DNA of 31,878 nucleotides, taken from contig JBOZIK010000001.1 of assembly GCA_051453625.1 (NCBI GenBank), forward strand, positions 42,106,658-42,138,535, given 5' to 3'. The translations under genes were made by a program, and so were the position numbers. Source of the stretch: Welwitschia mirabilis. Its lineage: Eukaryota > Gnetophyta > Gnetopsida > Welwitschiales. The notes under the pieces were generated by a model. It saw only the letters and a program-made list of their open reading frames with translations. It had not been told where the DNA came from and made no database searches. Every line of letters begins with the position of its first letter. Position 1 is the stretch's first letter. This document shows positions 29,377 through 31,878 of this stretch, one piece after another.

Positions 29377-30724
29377 TATTGCAGTGTGAATTTATGCAAT
29401 CTTGAAGTCCATAGGTAAACCTGTAAATCATATAACTTGCAAAAAGACACACGCTAGTATAGACGAGAGTTTACCTAAATGTCGTAATCCCAATAAAGGC
29501 ATTAGGCTCAAAGTTAAAGAATTGATTTGCAAAGGTAGTTTTTGGTATTTTATCTTTTACTAACTAAAAGTAAATAATAAAGTAAATGCAATGCAAGATA
29601 AATGAAGATGCAATGAAAACGAATGGAAATGGAAATGTGATTCTACTTAGATCCTAATCCTTCTATTACAAGGACTAGCTTCTAGCCTTTCTATCACAAA
29701 GACTATCTTTTCTATAATTTACATCAATCAAGAAGAGTATCTACTAATTCGTAATTAACATAAACCATTAGATCTACCAAGTAAAATATGCAATATGGAA
29801 TATGAATGAAATAGAAATGCAATGCAAACCTATTACTAACCAAGGTCAACCTTAATAAAGGTTGGCCTCATGATCTAATAAATCACAGAATTATTACTTA
29901 ACTATGATCAACTTAAAGCACAAGAGACATTCACAGAATTGAGATAAAAGATTAATTATATTAATCAAAGGAACTTTACATCCACTTACAACAAAATAAC
30001 AGCTCCTCAATGAAAGAGACACAACCTAACAGCAAGGAAACCCCTTTCTGCAGCTATGGGATGGACCTTCTACCTTCAAGCTTCTGTCATAAGCATATCA
30101 AGTACAATTTACTGCCGTAGTGTAAAAACAGTTATCGTCCCATCCGTCGTTCACACGACAGTAGGGACGACGTCGCCTTCTTACCTTGGGTTGTATGGCC
30201 ATGTGGTACCATTAGCTCCATGGTTTGCCTGTGCATGTTACTAAGGCTGTCTTCTTGTCTGTCATCCACACGACATAGGGGACGACACCTTAGACTGTGT
30301 GTCCATATGCTATCATTAGCTGCTTGGGTTGTCCTCGCATTCATCATCCTTTCTATCATCTAGACGACCAAGGGGATGATGTCCTACCATCATGTGCTGC
30401 TGTTCAAGTGTTGCGCATGAGCTGTTCCTGTGTAGTTGTGTTTATGATTTGTTTTCCCCTCTGTCGTTTGAACAATAATGGGGACGACGCTTTTCCTAAG
30501 CTCCTCAAATAGCGTAAATTGTCTTCTTTACCTTTAGTCCTTCTTTATTATGCTAGGTATTAGATTATGCCTGAAATACCTCTAATTATGCCAAGAATTA
30601 CATGTTTTTATGTATCATCTTGTCGTCTCTCCATAATCAGTAGAATTATATCTAAACCTATATAAATGTCCTGCAAAAGTACTCCAAATACACCATCAAA
30701 TTCCTACAAATTGGCATCGCAACA
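29377..30724 (-). repeat. LTR3: gypsy LTR inserted in G2 integrase, probably solo
   Basis: About 1,348 bp. On the plus strand it begins TATTGCAGTGTGAATTTATG (LTR1: TGTTGTGGTGTGACTTTATG) and ends GGCATCGCAACA (LTR1: AGTGTCACAACA). Shared blocks include GCTAGTATAGACGAGAG (about 29451), CCCAATAAAGGCATTAGG (about 29490) and CCTCAATGAAAGAGAC (30004). No PBS lies at its left edge, where integrase is interrupted. Probable G2 sequence returns to the right, so a solo LTR left by recombination is the simplest reading. An element extending past the window is the alternative. It retains more CpG than the other copies. Overlapping open frames at 30056-30512 are not genes. Confidence 0.75.
30135..30490. 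promoter_or_regulatory. Four-unit nested dyad array in LTR3 U3
   Basis: Four units are spaced about 95-115 bp apart. Unit 1 (30135-30170) is a symmetric stem: TCGTCCC, four bases, GTCGT, loop TCAC, ACGAC, four bases, GGGACGA, with both arm pairs perfect complements. Unit 2 (about 30252-30286) keeps the inner GTCAT/ACGAC and the right GGGGACGAC. Unit 3 (30342-30381) has perfect outer arms CATCATCC/GGATGATG and an inner ATCATCTAGACGAC. Unit 4 (about 30452-30488) keeps GTCGTTTGAACAAT and GGGGACGACG. Matching arrays occur in LTR1, LTR2 and LTR4. Confidence 0.8.
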
Positions 30725-31250
30725 GCAATCCTTTAACATATACCATCAAAACATCTTAATTGTCTCAGGAGTATTTAGTTTCCATAATTTATTCCATCTA
30801 TAGTCATAATCAAATAAATTATGACATTTTGAATAGGAAGAGTTTGATTTTCAATAATCTAGGGTTAGATCTCTTTGGTGGAGTGAACCATGTGTCTTCA
30901 AATAGTGGAGTGCCTTTATTTATATCCATATTCCTCTTTAAAAAATTTTATCCAAAAAATTCTATTGTTTGATAAGAACCTATAATTATGCTTTGCAAGA
31001 ATGCATTTACTCATGTCCATAGTTTTTCTAATTGTAAGGTTACCAGCTTTTTTTGGCATAACTATCTAATCAAAGTTTATAAGATGTAATCTCTCATATG
31101 ATTTATCACCTGATCAAATGAAATATTTAATAATATTATCTATCAAGTTGGCATACTTATTGAATATAGGAAAGTAACTGGTAGGATAAATGGTCATGCT
31201 TACTAGACAAGATTTGGCAAGGAGGATTTTCACTAGACTTGATAGGAATC
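30725..31250 (+). pseudogene. Possible G2 integrase C-terminus after LTR3
   Basis: Mostly unreadable, but near 31140-31200 the plus strand gives YQVGILIEYRKVTGRINGH. Its order resembles the integrase ending GTVEIEN-KTG--FKVNGHRLKPY and the VNRQQLKLYEG of G1. The distance from the break at 29376 (about 465 bp on this side) is longer than the roughly 255 bp expected, so extra sequence would be present. An open frame at 30760-30972 has no recognisable domain. This is a tentative call. Confidence 0.35.
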
Positions 31251-31878
31251 TGTGTTCCCATCGAGTTAATCAAGCTATACTTTTCTTACTAAGGGAGGCC
31301 AATTATTATTAGCAATATGAGTAGTATTAAAAGAAAGATCAAGATAAACATCAAGGAATTGTTCTTATGAACATTGAAAGATATTCAAGATATCTGCTTT
31401 CCTTTTCTGAGAAGACCTTTCTTCCTTTTAAACTCTTTATCCCTTTTACGGTAATAATTATTTGTGAAGCCTTATCACCTAGCGATTTTTCATAGGAATT
31501 TCTTTTTACTTTATGCACTATTTTAGGCATTTTGCATTACACATTTTTTTGTCAACATTGATTTGCATTATTTATCTTTCCCTTATTCTAATTTTAATAA
31601 AATAACATGAAACGAAGCATATTAAATTATTTTTAAAATATGTATTTATTTTTTCTTATCTATTTAAAATTTGAGAATAAAGTTCAATTTTGGTTTGGGG
31701 TAATGACATTTGCACTTAAAAACTATTTTTAATGCCTTTTTTTTTTTAAAAAAAGCCAAAATTTTCAAAGTCTTTATCATTTTCACATTATGCTTGAGAG
31801 TTTTTACTTAGAAATTATTCCATGTTAGTCATTCTTTATCACACATTTTTCTAAGGAACTAGAAAAAGATTAGTTGAA
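31251..31878 (+). other. Post-pol region of G2, no gene
   Basis: TCGAGTTAATCAAGC (about 31260) followed by TTACTAAGGGAGGCC (about 31286-31300) resembles the conserved GAGCTAATGACGTTAA and CTTGGGAGGCAACCC block just after pol in Athila/Tat elements. AAGTTCAATTTTGGTTTGGG (about 31680-31699) resembles the AAGTTCAAGTTTGGGGG block downstream of it. The rest is AT-rich without coding signal. Confidence 0.4.

Larger units (their letters stand above)
26557..31878 (+). mobile_element. Gypsy element G2 (Athila/Tat type), pol part, interrupted by LTR3
   Basis: Plus-strand Ty3/gypsy element with protease-RT linker, RT, RNase H and integrase up to 29376, then the minus-strand LTR3, then probable continuation (an integrase-end-like motif near 31181 and post-pol motifs near 31290 and 31692). 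Its 5' LTR, gag and protease are not in the window and would lie left of everything nested in it. The continuation beyond LTR3 is the weaker part of the call. Confidence 0.6.

Noticed and set aside
30135-30490. CRISPR array, suggested by regularly spaced repeats
   Set aside because: The repeats are degenerate dyads about 100 bp apart in a plant retrotransposon LTR; there are no cas genes and no short uniform spacers.
30056-30512. Three overlapping ORFs in LTR3
   Set aside because: They arise from the more GC-rich dyad array and overlap on both strands. The region aligns to non-coding LTR.

Overview
The window looks like heterochromatic, transposon-saturated DNA from a flowering plant. It is AT-rich, has nine N gaps and one long GA microsatellite, and carries no host gene that I can recognise. 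Almost everything I can identify is LTR retrotransposon from two families. The first is a Ty3/gypsy element of the Ogre/Tat/Athila type with a tRNA-Asp primer-binding site. The second is a Ty1/copia element of the Sirevirus (SIRE/Maximus) type with an initiator tRNA-Met primer-binding site. All coding regions are broken by stops and frameshifts. The species cannot be named from the sequence. Element names below are local labels. Layout, left to right: leader, tRNA-Asp PBS and 5' LTR (LTR1, 293-1504) of minus-strand gypsy G0, whose body lies off the left edge. LTR1 abuts the integrase of plus-strand gypsy G1 (1505-2457), followed by a long post-pol region with a possible env-like remnant and a 3' LTR (LTR4, 6408-7742). 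LTR4 abuts the protease of minus-strand gypsy G3 (protease and gag 7743-9783, leader, PBS, 5' LTR = LTR2, 10481-11736). LTR2 abuts the reverse transcriptase of minus-strand copia X (left part 11737-13484). Copia B, a complete but decayed Sirevirus, follows at 13485-23569 with LTR, env-like ORF, RH, RT, INT, PR, gag, PBS and LTR. Then comes the rest of X (gag, PBS, 5' LTR, 23570-26556). X abuts plus-strand gypsy G2 (RT, RNase H, INT, 26557-29376), which is interrupted by a minus-strand LTR (LTR3, 29377-30724) with probable G2 sequence beyond it. Read as insertion order, G2 was hit by X, X by B and by G3, G3 by G1, and G1 by G0; LTR3 landed separately in G2. At nearly every boundary an intact LTR end abuts an interrupted coding domain. 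B and X are the same family, and B lies in the protease region of X, so the two halves of X align to adjacent parts of B. The most unusual sequence feature is a nested dyad (consensus half-sites GTCGTC/GACGAC, about 36-45 bp per unit). It occurs in about three to four spaced copies in the U3 of all four gypsy LTRs and again in the element leaders next to the PBS. It is sharpest in LTR3, where one unit forms a symmetric stem with only a four-base loop. The copia LTRs instead carry tandem repeats of about 66 bp rich in TTGACC/TTGATC, resembling WRKY W-box cores. A similar cluster sits between the pol genes and the env-like ORF of copia B. These two cis-element arrays and the env-like third ORF are the best candidates for follow-up.
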